Shown here: positions 25,842 to 34,913 of the stretch, piece after piece
Layout of the letters: each line of letters starts with the position of its first letter
Position numbering within the stretch: the first letter of the stretch is position 1
Origin: Pedobacter namyangjuensis
GTDB lineage: Bacteria > Bacteroidota > Bacteroidia > Sphingobacteriales > Sphingobacteriaceae
Assembly: GCF_003313325.1 (NCBI RefSeq)
Contig: NZ_QMHQ01000002.1
Span: 248,001 to 312,000, forward strand
Direction: 5' to 3'
Length of the DNA stretch: 64,000 nucleotides
Made by a program: the position numbers and the translations under genes
Notes under the pieces: generated by a model
The model's database searches: none
Told to the model about the DNA's origin: nothing
The model's input: the letters and a program-made list of their open reading frames with translations, nothing else

Positions 25842-26888
25842 ATGAAGGTTAATAAGATTACAACAGGACATAAAATTGGCGATAAAGAAGTATTTGCAGT
25901 AGAGTTAGTTAACGATAAGGGTACGTTAGTTAGCATATTTAACTACGGAACCATAATTAATAAATTTGTAGTTACCAATAAAGCTGGCGTACAGCAAGAC
26001 ATAGTTTTAGGGTTCGATAACTTTTCCAGTTATGTAGATAAGGAATATTTAAAAAACTACCCGTATTTAGGTGCTGTTATCGGTAGGTATGCGAATAGAA
26101 TAAGAAAGGGGGAGTTTGTTGTTGATGGCGCGGACTATCAGCTAGCAAAAAATAACGGTGAAGACTGCTTGCATGGTGGATTAGAAGGATTTGATAAGAA
26201 AGTTTGGGATATAACCTCAACTAGCGAAGCACCTCACGCTAGTGTAACATTTCAGCATTTTAGTTTGGATGGCGAAGAAAATTTCCCCGGAGATTTAGCT
26301 GTGCAACTCAAGTTCGAGTTAACCAATAATGATGAGCTTATTTTATCTTACCAAGCTGACACAGATGAAGCAACGCCAATAAATCTAACGCATCACAGTT
26401 ATTTCAATTTATCCACAACGGGCGATAAAATCGGCAAACACATACACCAAATGAATGCAAGTAGTTATTTGGAACAAGATGAAAATTTCGTAGTAACAGG
26501 AAATTTATTGCCGGTAAAAGATTCTATACACGATTTTACGGTTGCGAGAACCATAGAAGAGAATTGGGATAAGGTTGCCGGATATGATCAATCGTATGTT
26601 TTAGATAAAACTTATGGAGAGTTAACACTTGCAAGTAAAACAACTGAAACAAACAGTGGTTTGTCTTTGTTGGTGTATAGCACCGAACCTGTAGCCCATT
26701 TTTATACAGCAAAACACCTATCGGTAAAAAATGGTAAGAATGGAAAAGAGTATGGCGAGTTTGATGCTTTTTGTGTGGAAACCCAACACCACCCAAATGC
26801 TGTAAACATTCCTCATTTTCCGAATACAGTTTTAGAACCCGAAGAAGTATATACCCAAACAACCATTTATAAAGTAATCGCAAACTAA
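25842..26888 (+). CDS. galM: Aldose 1-epimerase (galactose mutarotase)
   Basis: 348-aa enzyme that interconverts alpha and beta anomers of galactose and other aldoses. Motifs include VLGFDNFSSYV (about 49-59), GAVIGRYANRIRKGEF (about 77-92) and GEDCLHGGLEGFDKKVW (about 106-122, with a catalytic His). NLTHHSYFNLS (second catalytic His, about 180-190) and FCVETQHHPNA with the catalytic-base Glu near the C-terminus follow. No signal peptide, so it is cytoplasmic. It is followed after 3 bases by the DUF1398 gene, so the two probably form an operon. Length and residues are typical. Confidence 0.94.
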   Translation: MKVNKITTGHKIGDKEVFAVELVNDKGTLVSIFNYGTIINKFVVTNKAGVQQDIVLGFDNFSSYVDKEYLKNYPYLGAVIGRYANRIRKGEFVVDGADYQLAKNNGEDCLHGGLEGFDKKVWDITSTSEAPHASVTFQHFSLDGEENFPGDLAVQLKFELTNNDELILSYQADTDEATPINLTHHSYFNLSTTGDKIGKHIHQMNASSYLEQDENFVVTGNLLPVKDSIHDFTVARTIEENWDKVAGYDQSYVLDKTYGELTLASKTTETNSGLSLLVYSTEPVAHFYTAKHLSVKNGKNGKEYGEFDAFCVETQHHPNAVNIPHFPNTVLEPEEVYTQTTIYKVIAN

Positions 26889-26891
26889 ATT

Positions 26892-27284
26892 ATGTTTACC
26901 ATAGAGCAAATACAAAGCGCTGAGCAGAAAGTAGAAACGGGAGCGGACTTTCCGCAGTTGGCCAAGGATTTAAAGGATTTAGGTGTACAACGATTTGACG
27001 TATTTGTAATGAACGGCATGACTGTTTATTACGGTGCCAACGATAATACGGCCGAAGGAGAAGCTGTGTACGAAACACTAATGATCGATGAACAATCATC
27101 TGTCGATGATTTGAAAGAAGCACTAAAAGTTCATCAACAGGGTGCAAGCGACTATCAGACTTTTTGCAAGCAAGCAGCAATGGCAGGAGTAGAGAAGTGG
27201 ATTGTTGACCTTCAAAAAATGACTGTTACTTATTTAGATACTGCTGGTGCCGAGATGGTGGTGGAAGATATTCCAGCTCGCTAG
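26892..27284 (+). CDS. DUF1398 family protein
   Basis: 130-aa cytoplasmic protein of the DUF1398 (YbcV-like) family. It reads FTIEQIQSAEQKV at the N-terminus, followed by RFDVFVMNGMTVYYG and a C-terminal segment with AMAGVEKWIVDLQKMTVTYLD. Members have sometimes been labelled phage envelope protein from old database entries. There is no support for that here; the function is unknown. It starts 3 bases after galM and is probably co-transcribed with it. It converges with the nucleoside phosphorylase gene with a single base between the stop codons. Confidence 0.75.
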   Translation: MFTIEQIQSAEQKVETGADFPQLAKDLKDLGVQRFDVFVMNGMTVYYGANDNTAEGEAVYETLMIDEQSSVDDLKEALKVHQQGASDYQTFCKQAAMAGVEKWIVDLQKMTVTYLDTAGAEMVVEDIPAR

Positions 27285-27285
27285 C

Positions 27286-28149
27286 TTAAAGTCTTTCTAG
27301 AACCATTTTTATAGCTTTTTCTACAATTTTATTTGGCTCGGTGCTAAATTCAAAATTAACTCTACTCGCTAAAATTGCATTTATCGAAAGCGCTTTATGT
27401 CCAAGTGCTTTCGCTAATGCGTATATCCCAGCAGTTTCCATTTCTAAGTTTGTTATCCGGTTATTTCCTTCATTAAAAGAATTTAATAGTTCAATAAAAT
27501 TCGGAACTGCATTTTTAGCCCGTACTTGTCGCCCCTGTGGAGCGTAAAAACCTGGTGCAGTTATCGTAATTCCTGTTTCCATACCCCTAGCAATACTATT
27601 TAACAAAGATGGGTCAGCAGCGGTAATGTAAGGATGTATATTTTTAATATGTGAGAAATGGCTCTTAACACTATCTAGCAACGTATGTTCGTCACCACTT
27701 ACTTGGTGTATATAGTAATGCATTAATGAATCAAAACCCAAACCAAAACTAGATGCCAAAATGGTTCCCATAGGGATGTCTTTTTGAACTGCCCCAGAAG
27801 TACCAATTCTGATAATATCTAATGATTTGAGCTCTTTTTTAACAGTTCTAGATTCGAAATCAATATTTACAAGCGCATCAAGTTCATTAAAAACAATATC
27901 TATATTATCAGTTCCAATACCAGTTGATAGGACTGTAATTCTTTTTTTGCCAATGTAACCAGTGTGTGTAATGAACTCGCGTTTGCCTTTTTTTACTTCA
28001 ATGCTATCAAAATGTTTACTCACTTCCGCAACGCGATCTAAATCGCCAACAGTAATAACTGTGTCGGCAATATCTTCCGGTAAAAGATTTAAATGGTAAA
28101 TACTCCCGTCTGGGTTGATGATTAAATCAGCTTCTGATAATTTTTGCAT
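27286..28149 (-). CDS. Nucleoside phosphorylase, probable uridine phosphorylase
   Basis: 287-aa enzyme of the PNP/UDP family. It splits a nucleoside with phosphate into base and ribose 1-phosphate. GDLDRVAEVSKHFD (about 31-44) gives the phosphate-binding Arg, with IRIGTSGAVQ (about 111-120). LEMETAGIYALAKALG (about 235-250) supplies the Glu-Met-Glu ribose-binding motif. The IGTSGAVQ and long middle insert favour uridine phosphorylase over purine enzymes, but substrate preference is an inference. It lies 53 bases downstream of the YigZ gene in the same direction and may be the last gene of the ribD operon. Confidence 0.85.
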   Translation of the reverse strand: MQKLSEADLIINPDGSIYHLNLLPEDIADTVITVGDLDRVAEVSKHFDSIEVKKGKREFITHTGYIGKKRITVLSTGIGTDNIDIVFNELDALVNIDFESRTVKKELKSLDIIRIGTSGAVQKDIPMGTILASSFGLGFDSLMHYYIHQVSGDEHTLLDSVKSHFSHIKNIHPYITAADPSLLNSIARGMETGITITAPGFYAPQGRQVRAKNAVPNFIELLNSFNEGNNRITNLEMETAGIYALAKALGHKALSINAILASRVNFEFSTEPNKIVEKAIKMVLERL

Positions 28150-28202
28150 AACTTACTACAAATGGTTAAAGCAAACTTAGCTAAATATCTTAAAAACAAG
28201 TG

Positions 28203-28817
28203 CTAAACTGTTGCCAAATACTTCAATTTAATGGCGGATACTTTTTCAAATTTTCCTAAAACTGTGTTTAATTGAGCTTTTCTAACTTCAAATTTCAATA
28301 AACAATTTGTATCAAACTGTTGCGACAATACGGTTAGTTGTTCATCTTTTACTACTCGCATCACATCATTCATCACCAAATAATCAAACTCAACTTGGTA
28401 AACTTCGTTAACTGTTTTGGTTATAATCGTGTTTGCGTTAATTGCTTCAACAGTAGCGCTTTTATAAGCGTTAATTAATCCTGGCACGCCTAACAACGTA
28501 CCGCCAAAATAGCGAACAACCACTACGAGGATATTTGTTAGGTCTACTGAGAGGAGTGTGTTTAAAATCGGTCTACCTGCTGTTCCGGATGGTTCTCCGT
28601 CATCATTTAGTTTAAAGATGTTTCTGTCTGGAGTTAATCTAATTGCCCAGCAAAAATGTCGTGCTTTGGCATGTTCGGTTCGTAAAGAAGTAATAATATT
28701 TTTTACTTCAGCTTCGCTGGATATTGGAAACGCGTAACTTATAAACTTACTGCCTTTGTCTCTAAAAATACCCTCTGATGGATTTTCTATAGTTTTATAA
28801 GTATCGTCAAATAGCAT
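28203..28817 (-). CDS. YigZ/IMPACT family protein
   Basis: 204-aa protein of the UPF0029/IMPACT family. The N-terminal domain (about 1-120) has FRDKGSKFISYAFPI, HAKARHFCWAIRL and NDDGEPSGTAGRPIL followed by VVVVRYFGGTLLGVPGL. These are the family hallmarks. The C-terminal DUF1949-like domain (about 135-200) has an alpha-beta fold. Eukaryotic IMPACT regulates translation through Gcn1/Gcn2; the bacterial role is not settled. Its start overlaps the end of the EamA-family transporter by 11 bases, so they are coupled. Confidence 0.88.
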   Translation of the reverse strand: MLFDDTYKTIENPSEGIFRDKGSKFISYAFPISSEAEVKNIITSLRTEHAKARHFCWAIRLTPDRNIFKLNDDGEPSGTAGRPILNTLLSVDLTNILVVVVRYFGGTLLGVPGLINAYKSATVEAINANTIITKTVNEVYQVEFDYLVMNDVMRVVKDEQLTVLSQQFDTNCLLKFEVRKAQLNTVLGKFEKVSAIKLKYLATV

Positions 28818-29673
28818 GTAATTTAGATAAAGTTATTAAAATGATAGCTACCAACGCTAAAATCAAACCGGCATAATTTAGTTTACTCAACTTCTCTTTG
28901 AAGACAATAATGCCTATTAAACTGCCAAAAATAATTACGGCCATATTCATTGCGGCAAATACTGTCGACGGATTATCGGCCATTGACCTGTGCGCTTTTA
29001 GATAAAATAAAATGTTGCCAAAGTTGAAAAAACCTAATACACAACCACACAAAAAGTTTACAAGTTGAAGTTTGGTTTTCTTAGTTACAGCTAAGTAAAC
29101 AATATAAACTATAGCTAAAACAAATGATATACAAAATATTAAAAATAAGGAAGTTGTATAAGGTACAGCATCAATTTTACTAACTAACTTAAACAGCACG
29201 TCAATAACGCCAAACCCTAAAAAAACCATTAATAAATATAGCCAACCGTATTGCGATTTTATGCCTGTAGATTTCTTATACATTGTTAGTATTATGGCAG
29301 CAAAGCCGAAGAAAATCCCAGCATATTTCAACCTATCAAAATTTTCATCAAATAAGAAATAAGCGGCGCAAAGCGATATAAATAACGATAGACGTTGCGC
29401 TATATCTGTTCTTGCTAAACCAGCTTGTTTAACTGCCAGCCCTTGAAAAATAAATATTAATGGCAATAAAACTCCTAAAACTAAATAAATTGTTAGGTTG
29501 GTTTTCAAATTTATAGCGCCAAAATCTGGTTTGAAAAAGAACAGGCTTAATGCTATAGCAAAAAGATAATTCCAAGTAATGGCTTGTAGAATGTTTATTT
29601 GGTATCGCTTTGCGAATTTGAAAAGCACGCCTACCGTAACACTACAGGCAATACTTAGCGCTAAAAATATCAT
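28807..29673 (-). CDS. EamA/DMT-family transporter
   Basis: 288-aa inner-membrane protein of the drug/metabolite transporter superfamily. About ten hydrophobic helices fall in two repeats of five, as in EamA proteins. The first repeat ends near IFFGFAAIILTMYKK (about 117-131) and the second near YAGLILALVAIILITL at the C-terminus. The substrate cannot be read from sequence. It overlaps ribD by 4 bases (start inside the ribD stop region) and yigZ by 11 bases, so it is transcribed with a riboflavin-synthesis gene. A role in riboflavin or a pathway intermediate is possible but unproven. Confidence 0.85.
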   Translation of the reverse strand: MIFLALSIACSVTVGVLFKFAKRYQINILQAITWNYLFAIALSLFFFKPDFGAINLKTNLTIYLVLGVLLPLIFIFQGLAVKQAGLARTDIAQRLSLFISLCAAYFLFDENFDRLKYAGIFFGFAAIILTMYKKSTGIKSQYGWLYLLMVFLGFGVIDVLFKLVSKIDAVPYTTSLFLIFCISFVLAIVYIVYLAVTKKTKLQLVNFLCGCVLGFFNFGNILFYLKAHRSMADNPSTVFAAMNMAVIIFGSLIGIIVFKEKLSKLNYAGLILALVAIILITLSKLHAI

Positions 29674-30725
29674 ATTTGGTTGTTCGGTTTATAAATAGTT
29701 AGCGTATCTGGACCCAGTTTGTACTCTTCTGTAATATTACCTATTATTTTCGGGGCTTGCATACCATTTTCCCATTCTACACCGCCAGTAAAAATTCTAG
29801 CTTCATCCCATAAATTAGCAGTAATGAACTGGTTTAATATCACAGCTCCACCTTCTATGATAACAGATTGTATATCCATTAGATAAAGCTGAAAAGCAAT
29901 TTTTTGAGCTAAATAAAAATGCATATCTTCCATTTGCACAAAATGCATATTTCCAATTACATCTGTTTTAACTTCATTAAAAATGATGGTCTTCGCTTCG
30001 TTGTTGTACAGGTTATAGTTAGTAGGTATGCTCAGATTTTTATCTATTAAAATTCTGATAGGATTTTTTCCCGTTCCTGTTCTATTTGTAAGTCGCGGAT
30101 TATCTGCCAAAGCGGTTTGTTTACCAACTAAAATAGCATCTTCTTCGCTACGCCATTTGTGCGCTAAATCTTTGGCAATTTTTCCGGTAATCCATTTTTG
30201 GCTTTTATCTACAGGTGCGAAAAATCCATTAGATGTTTGCGCCCATTTTAAAATTAAATATGGTCGCTGTTTAGAAATTCGGGTAAAAAATCTTTTGTTA
30301 AGTAATAAACCTTTTTCCGCCAGTAAACCTGTTTCAACGTTAATTCCAGCTCTTTCTAACTTTTCAATACCTTTTCCGTTTACGCTAGCAAATGGATCTG
30401 TATTGCAAATTATTACTTTTTTAACTTCGTGTTTAACTAATAAGTCTGCACAGGGCGGAGTTTTGCCAAAATGCGCACAAGGCTCTAAACTTACATATAC
30501 AGTAGATTCTTTTAATAATTCTTCTGCAGTACCGTTATAATTGTCAAATACGTTTTTTATTGCATTAACCTCGGCATGTGCTTCCCCAAACTTTTGATGA
30601 TAACCTTCGCCAACAATCTTATTATTGCTAACTATTACGCAACCAACCATTGGGTTCGGACTAACGTTACCCTCACCTAAAGTTGCTAAATCCAGGCATC
30701 GTTGCATATAAATTTGATCGCTCAT
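29670..30725 (-). CDS. ribD: Bifunctional riboflavin biosynthesis deaminase/reductase RibD
   Basis: 351-aa two-domain enzyme that performs the second and third steps of riboflavin synthesis: deamination of the pyrimidine, then reduction of the ribosyl side chain with NADPH. The N-terminal cytidine-deaminase-like domain has NPMVGCVIV, GEAHAEVNAI (zinc His and catalytic Glu) and SLEPCAHFGKTPPCADLL (zinc cysteines). The C-terminal reductase domain (about 150-345) has RPYLILKWAQTSNGF, WRSEEDAILVGKQTALADNPRLT and a GGAVILNQF segment. First gene of the ribD-EamA-yigZ operon, divergent from prmC with 85 bases between. No FMN riboswitch is visible in that short gap. Confidence 0.95.
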   Translation of the reverse strand: MSDQIYMQRCLDLATLGEGNVSPNPMVGCVIVSNNKIVGEGYHQKFGEAHAEVNAIKNVFDNYNGTAEELLKESTVYVSLEPCAHFGKTPPCADLLVKHEVKKVIICNTDPFASVNGKGIEKLERAGINVETGLLAEKGLLLNKRFFTRISKQRPYLILKWAQTSNGFFAPVDKSQKWITGKIAKDLAHKWRSEEDAILVGKQTALADNPRLTNRTGTGKNPIRILIDKNLSIPTNYNLYNNEAKTIIFNEVKTDVIGNMHFVQMEDMHFYLAQKIAFQLYLMDIQSVIIEGGAVILNQFITANLWDEARIFTGGVEWENGMQAPKIIGNITEEYKLGPDTLTIYKPNNQI

Positions 30726-30810
30726 TGTTGCAAAAGTAGCTATTTAAGTGCTCAATTTTAGGTTGGCAACTATAATTTAAACCAAAATTATTTGGTTAAT
30801 TTTACCAGCC

Positions 30811-31659
30811 ATGAAACTATTAGAACTATCTGATTATTTTAAACAAAGTTTAATCGATTTGTATGATGAAGATGAAGCACAATCAATATTTTTTATAACA
30901 ATAGATTCGCTATTAAACTACAATAGATCTGCGTTTCTGGTTAATAAACAACGCTTGGTAACCGATGCCGAATTTGCAGCCTTCGAGAATGTAATATCGT
31001 CATTAAAAAGTGGGAAACCAATTCAGTATATTTTAGGAGAAGCCTATTTTTATGGTTTAAAATTTAAGGTTAATCAAGCTGTGTTAATTCCTAGGCCCGA
31101 AACAGAAGAGTTGGTTGAATGGATTTTAGATGAAATAGATAATTCATTAGAAATAAATATTTTAGATATCGGTACTGGAAGTGGATGTATAGCCATAGCA
31201 TTAAAAAGAAATCAGCCTCTGGCAAATGTTTATGCCTTAGATATTGCTATAGATACTATTGCCACAGCTAAAGAGAACGCTTTGTTAAACAACGCCGAAA
31301 TTTCTTTTATTACTGATGATATACTAAATCTAAAAACATCATTCGACAAGAAAATCAATATCATAGTTAGTAACCCGCCTTACATAAAAGAAGATGAAAA
31401 ACAAGCAATGCATCAAAATGTGTTAGCTAATGAGCCGCATAGGGCACTTTTTGTCACTAATGAAAATCCATTGATTTTTTATAATGCAATTGCCGAGTTC
31501 GCGATGGAAAATTTAGCTGATCACGGTTTACTATTCTTCGAAATAAACGAATATTTAGGTAAAGAGACAGTCTCTTTATTAAAGCATAAGGGTTTTAATA
31601 ACATAGAGTTAAGGAAAGACATGCAAGGTAAGGATAGAATGGTTAAAGCTTCTTTATAG
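30811..31659 (+). CDS. prmC: Peptide chain release factor N5-glutamine methyltransferase
   Basis: 282-aa S-adenosylmethionine-dependent enzyme that methylates the Gln of the GGQ motif in release factors RF1/RF2, improving translation termination. The N-terminal helical domain (about 1-85) has YILGEAYFYGLKF and VLIPRPETEELVEW. SAM motif I is ILDIGTGSGCIAIALK (about 113-128). The substrate-Gln-binding motif is SNPPYIKEDE (about 188-197). Length and layout match PrmC/HemK. It converges with xerD, with only 2 bases between the stop codons. Confidence 0.95.
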   Translation: MKLLELSDYFKQSLIDLYDEDEAQSIFFITIDSLLNYNRSAFLVNKQRLVTDAEFAAFENVISSLKSGKPIQYILGEAYFYGLKFKVNQAVLIPRPETEELVEWILDEIDNSLEINILDIGTGSGCIAIALKRNQPLANVYALDIAIDTIATAKENALLNNAEISFITDDILNLKTSFDKKINIIVSNPPYIKEDEKQAMHQNVLANEPHRALFVTNENPLIFYNAIAEFAMENLADHGLLFFEINEYLGKETVSLLKHKGFNNIELRKDMQGKDRMVKASL

Positions 31660-31661
31660 GA

Positions 31662-32561
31662 TTAAGAGCGGGGATGAAATTGGGTAATTACGCTTTTTAG
31701 GTAATCTCTATCTAAATGCGTATAAATTTCTGTTGTAGTAATACTTGCATGGCCAAGCATTTCTTGCACAGCCCTTAAATCGGCGCCACCTTCTATTAAG
31801 TGTGTGGCAAAGGAGTGCCTTAAAGTATGCGGACTTACATTTTTGTTCAATCCAATTTTTTCGGCCAAGGTTTTAATCAAATTAAATACAGAAATACGAG
31901 ACAATCTGCTCCCAAATCTATTTAAGAACACGAAATCTTCTTGCCCTTTTTTTATAGGTAGATGAACTCTAATTTGTTCGATATAAATCTGTAATAACTT
32001 AAGTGCAGTGCCTCCAATGGGTACTAGACGTTCTTTTGTACCTTTTCCAACAACTTTAATAAATTCAGTGTCGGGATAAATATTTGATCGTTTTAAATCT
32101 GATAACTCGCTAACACGCAAACCACAACTATACAACAACTCAATTATAGCTTTATTTCTCATCCCATCAGCGGTAGATGCATCAATGGCGTCAATAAGCT
32201 TATTTATTTCTATAATATTTAAAGTGTCTGGTAATTTTCTGGTGGTTTTTGGAGTTGCCAATAAAGAGGTTGGGTTATCGCTAACTATTTCTTCTTGCAT
32301 TAAGTAAGAGAAAAATGCTTTTAATCCAGAAATTACACGAGCCTGCGTATTGGCTTGCACACCCAAATCATTTAACCAGCTTACAAAATCTTTTAAATCT
32401 TTAAGTTTTACGTTCTTAAGCACAAGTGGTTTATCTACCGCTAAATAATATTGGTTTAATTTTTCTACATCATTTAAGTAAGCCTGAACAGAGTTTCCCG
32501 CAAGCGAACGCTCTAGTTTGAGGTAAGCAGAAAATCCTTTTAAATGGGCAGACGCAATCAT
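31662..32561 (-). CDS. xerD: Tyrosine recombinase XerD
   Basis: 299-aa chromosome dimer-resolution recombinase. The N-terminal SAM-like domain (about 8-95) is followed by the catalytic domain, with all catalytic residues present: Arg149 (CGLRVSEL), Lys173 (VGKGTKER), His245 and Arg248 (SPHTLRHSFA), His271 (LGHASI) and Tyr280 (IYTHLD). It is much closer to the housekeeping Xer enzymes than to the CTnDOT-like integrase at 626-1843, which lacks the first Arg. XerD is chosen over XerC by the overall pattern and length, but the two are hard to separate by eye. Single gene, divergent from aroQ. Confidence 0.9.
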   Translation of the reverse strand: MIASAHLKGFSAYLKLERSLAGNSVQAYLNDVEKLNQYYLAVDKPLVLKNVKLKDLKDFVSWLNDLGVQANTQARVISGLKAFFSYLMQEEIVSDNPTSLLATPKTTRKLPDTLNIIEINKLIDAIDASTADGMRNKAIIELLYSCGLRVSELSDLKRSNIYPDTEFIKVVGKGTKERLVPIGGTALKLLQIYIEQIRVHLPIKKGQEDFVFLNRFGSRLSRISVFNLIKTLAEKIGLNKNVSPHTLRHSFATHLIEGGADLRAVQEMLGHASITTTEIYTHLDRDYLKSVITQFHPRS

Positions 32562-32617
32562 TATTTTGTTAAGTTTTTTTTATAACATTGCAACGTTACA
32601 ATATTTCAAGCTAAAAA

Positions 32618-33040
32618 ATGAAAATACAGATTATTAATGGGCCTAATTTAAATCTTTTGGGTTTAAGAGAGCCAAGTATTTACGGTTCTGAGGGTTTTGA
32701 CAGTTATATAGAAAAGCTACGTGAACTCTATGCTATTATTGAAATTGATTATTTTCAAAGCAATGTAGAAGGAGAATTAATTAATAAACTGCATGAAGTT
32801 GGCTTTTCTTACGACGGAATTATCATTAACGCAGGTGGATATACGCATACCTCAGTGGCACTTGCAGATGCTATTGCTGCTATTAAAACTCCGGTAGTTG
32901 AAGTTCACGTTTCAAATATTTACGCTAGAGAAGAGTATAGGCACGTATCTTTAACAGGTAAAAATTGTAAAGGCGTTTTAACCGGATTTGGTTTGGATGG
33001 ATACAGATTGGCATTGGAAAGTTTCTTAAAATCAAAATAA
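32618..33040 (+). CDS. aroQ: Type II 3-dehydroquinate dehydratase
   Basis: 140-aa enzyme of the shikimate pathway that removes water from 3-dehydroquinate on the way to aromatic amino acids. It shows the N-terminal IINGPNLNLLGLREPSIYG (about 4-22), with the Arg and Tyr of the active-site lid. FQSNVEGELINKLHE, GIIINAGGYTHTSVAL and VEVHVSNIYAREEYRHVS supply the catalytic His and substrate-binding residues. Full length for the dodecameric type II family. It is followed after one base by a thioredoxin-like gene; the unrelated functions suggest simple co-transcription. Confidence 0.95.
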   Translation: MKIQIINGPNLNLLGLREPSIYGSEGFDSYIEKLRELYAIIEIDYFQSNVEGELINKLHEVGFSYDGIIINAGGYTHTSVALADAIAAIKTPVVEVHVSNIYAREEYRHVSLTGKNCKGVLTGFGLDGYRLALESFLKSK

Positions 33041-33041
33041 A

Positions 33042-33764
33042 ATGAAAAAGTTAATTGCTCTTATTTTAGTTCTTTTCGCTTTAAACAGCTATGCACAAGT
33101 TACAAGAACTGTTACAAAGTTAGATGAAAATACCGTTGTAAAAGATGGTGAAGGTACTGTATTGCCATACGCTATTTGGCAAAAGTTAATGCAAACCGGC
33201 GATTTCCAGCTAAAAAGAAGCGCTGGCTCAACCGAATTTGTAGTTTATAAAATGACTGAGCAGGAAAAGTCGGTTGTAGAAGAACGAAGAAAATCAATGA
33301 ACGCCACCTTGCCAAAACCAAGGCCAACCACTTCTTTTAAAGATGGAGAAAAATTTTCTGGTTATAAGCTAACTGATATTGACGGTAACAAGTACGATAT
33401 CAAAGATACAAAGGGTAAAATCGTTGTACTTAACTTTTGGTTTATCAATTGTCTGCCGTGTAAACAAGAAATTCCCGAATTGAACAAACTACAAGCGAAA
33501 TTTAAAGACAGTACGAATGTTCTGTTTTTAGGTATTGCCTTGGATGATAGATATGATTTAAAAGAGTTTCTAAAAACAACTCCTTTCTCTTACAATATTG
33601 TAGATAATGGAAGGTTTTATGCAGAGAGGCACAAAATTACAGCTTATCCAACCCATGTTGTAATTGGTAAAGATGGATTAGTAAAATTCCATACTTTAGG
33701 TTTCGCCCAAAATACCATATACTGGTTAGAAAAAACCGTTAAGGAAGAACTTTCAGCGCCGTAA
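33042..33764 (+). CDS. TlpA-like periplasmic thioredoxin-fold protein
   Basis: 240-aa exported protein. A signal peptide (1-19, cleavage near SYAQ) leads to an N-terminal extension of about 80 residues. The AhpC/TSA- or TlpA-like thioredoxin domain (about 95-235) has the redox motif WFINCLPCKQE (Cys137 and Cys140), IVVLNFW before it, and the cis-Pro region AYPTHVVIG. Such proteins reduce disulfides in periplasmic or outer-membrane proteins or assist cytochrome maturation; the target is unknown. The CLPC active site is unusual compared with CGPC or CPPC but keeps both cysteines. It lies one base after aroQ and converges with a glycosyltransferase gene 5 bases away. Confidence 0.87.
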   Translation: MKKLIALILVLFALNSYAQVTRTVTKLDENTVVKDGEGTVLPYAIWQKLMQTGDFQLKRSAGSTEFVVYKMTEQEKSVVEERRKSMNATLPKPRPTTSFKDGEKFSGYKLTDIDGNKYDIKDTKGKIVVLNFWFINCLPCKQEIPELNKLQAKFKDSTNVLFLGIALDDRYDLKEFLKTTPFSYNIVDNGRFYAERHKITAYPTHVVIGKDGLVKFHTLGFAQNTIYWLEKTVKEELSAP

Positions 33765-33769
33765 AACCA

Positions 33770-34786
33770 TTAAAATTTCAAATCGCTAAATTTTTTGATG
33801 CGCTTAGCGAAATAACTATATACAATACTGCCTTTATAAACTCCACTATGTTTTAATAGGGGAGTTTGCTTTGTAGCACGTTTATTTGCCGTGTTGTTAA
33901 GCTCTTTTAAGAAATGGAAATGGGCCTTACTGATAGCGAGCGTAAATTTTGGTTTTCCTTTAAGCAAAAACTGAAACCAAGCTGCTAAATCAATCCACAT
34001 TCTTATAAATATCCTAAAATATGCATCTTCTTTTGGAAGATTTTTTTGCATAATAATTAAGTTATTTCTAAAATTTAAATAGGTTTTATACGGATTATTA
34101 GCATTTAAAGTTCCTCCGCCCAAATGGTAAACTTCAGCATCAGTGCAACAAACAATTTTATAACCTAGGTTTTTTAATCGCCAGCACAAATCTATTTCTT
34201 CCATGTGTGCAAACAAATCCGCATCCAGTCCTTTCACTTCAAACCAAGTCTTGCTTTTAATAAAAAACGCTGCGCCACTTGCCCAAAAAATCTCATTACT
34301 GCCATTATATTGGTTCAAATCGGTTTCAACAGTATCAAAAATTCTTCCTCTGCAAAAAGGAAATGCATACATATCTAAATAACCACCTGCTGCGCCAGCA
34401 TATTCAAACTGTTGTTTTTGTTGTTGCCATTTAATTTTGGGCTGTGCAACCGCAATCTTTTCATCGGTTTGCATTAAATTAATTACCGGAGATATCCAAT
34501 TTTCCGGCACTTCAACGTCAGAATTCAATAAAACGAAATAATCAGCGTTAACCTTTTCTAAAATGTGATTATACCCGCCAGCGAAACCATAGTTTTTATC
34601 GTTTTCTATGATTGTAACTGTTGGAAAATTATTCCTTACGTAGTCAACAGAATTATCAGTAGAGGCATTGTCGCCCAATACGATTTCTAAATTCGGATAG
34701 GCTGTTTTTATGACACTGGGTAAAAAGCGTTCCAAAAGTGCTTTTCCATTCCAATTTAGTATTACTACAGCTACGCGAGGTTCCAT
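33770..34786 (-). CDS. Glycosyltransferase family 2 protein
   Basis: 338-aa GT2-type enzyme. It starts VAVVILNWNGKALLERFLPSV, with VLGDNASTDNSVDYV (nucleotide-sugar binding, about 36-50). The metal-binding variant of the DxD motif is LLNSDVEVP (about 87-95), and an acceptor-side segment (FAHMEEIDLCWRL, about 191-203) carries the ED-type catalytic acid. A C-terminal segment with an aromatic amphipathic helix could associate with the membrane. This arrangement matches rhamnosyltransferase-like proteins of cell-surface polysaccharide pathways. The sugar and acceptor are unknown. It is a lone gene rather than part of a polysaccharide cluster. Confidence 0.88.
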   Translation of the reverse strand: MEPRVAVVILNWNGKALLERFLPSVIKTAYPNLEIVLGDNASTDNSVDYVRNNFPTVTIIENDKNYGFAGGYNHILEKVNADYFVLLNSDVEVPENWISPVINLMQTDEKIAVAQPKIKWQQQKQQFEYAGAAGGYLDMYAFPFCRGRIFDTVETDLNQYNGSNEIFWASGAAFFIKSKTWFEVKGLDADLFAHMEEIDLCWRLKNLGYKIVCCTDAEVYHLGGGTLNANNPYKTYLNFRNNLIIMQKNLPKEDAYFRIFIRMWIDLAAWFQFLLKGKPKFTLAISKAHFHFLKELNNTANKRATKQTPLLKHSGVYKGSIVYSYFAKRIKKFSDLKF

Positions 34787-34913
34787 GTTTTACAGAGTAT
34801 TTAAACCTTAAAAAGTTTGAGCTTGCTAAATTATATAAAAAGAACAAGTCGATTGTTAAAAAGCCTATATTAATGGTTAATTTCGTCGGTTAAATATAAA
34901 TTCTAAGTAAACA

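Noticed and set aside
30028..30540. 170-aa plus-strand frame inside ribD
   Set aside because: Antisense to the conserved deaminase and reductase domains; no independent support.
30726..30810. FMN riboswitch before ribD
   Set aside because: The 85-base gap is too short and lacks the conserved FMN aptamer boxes.
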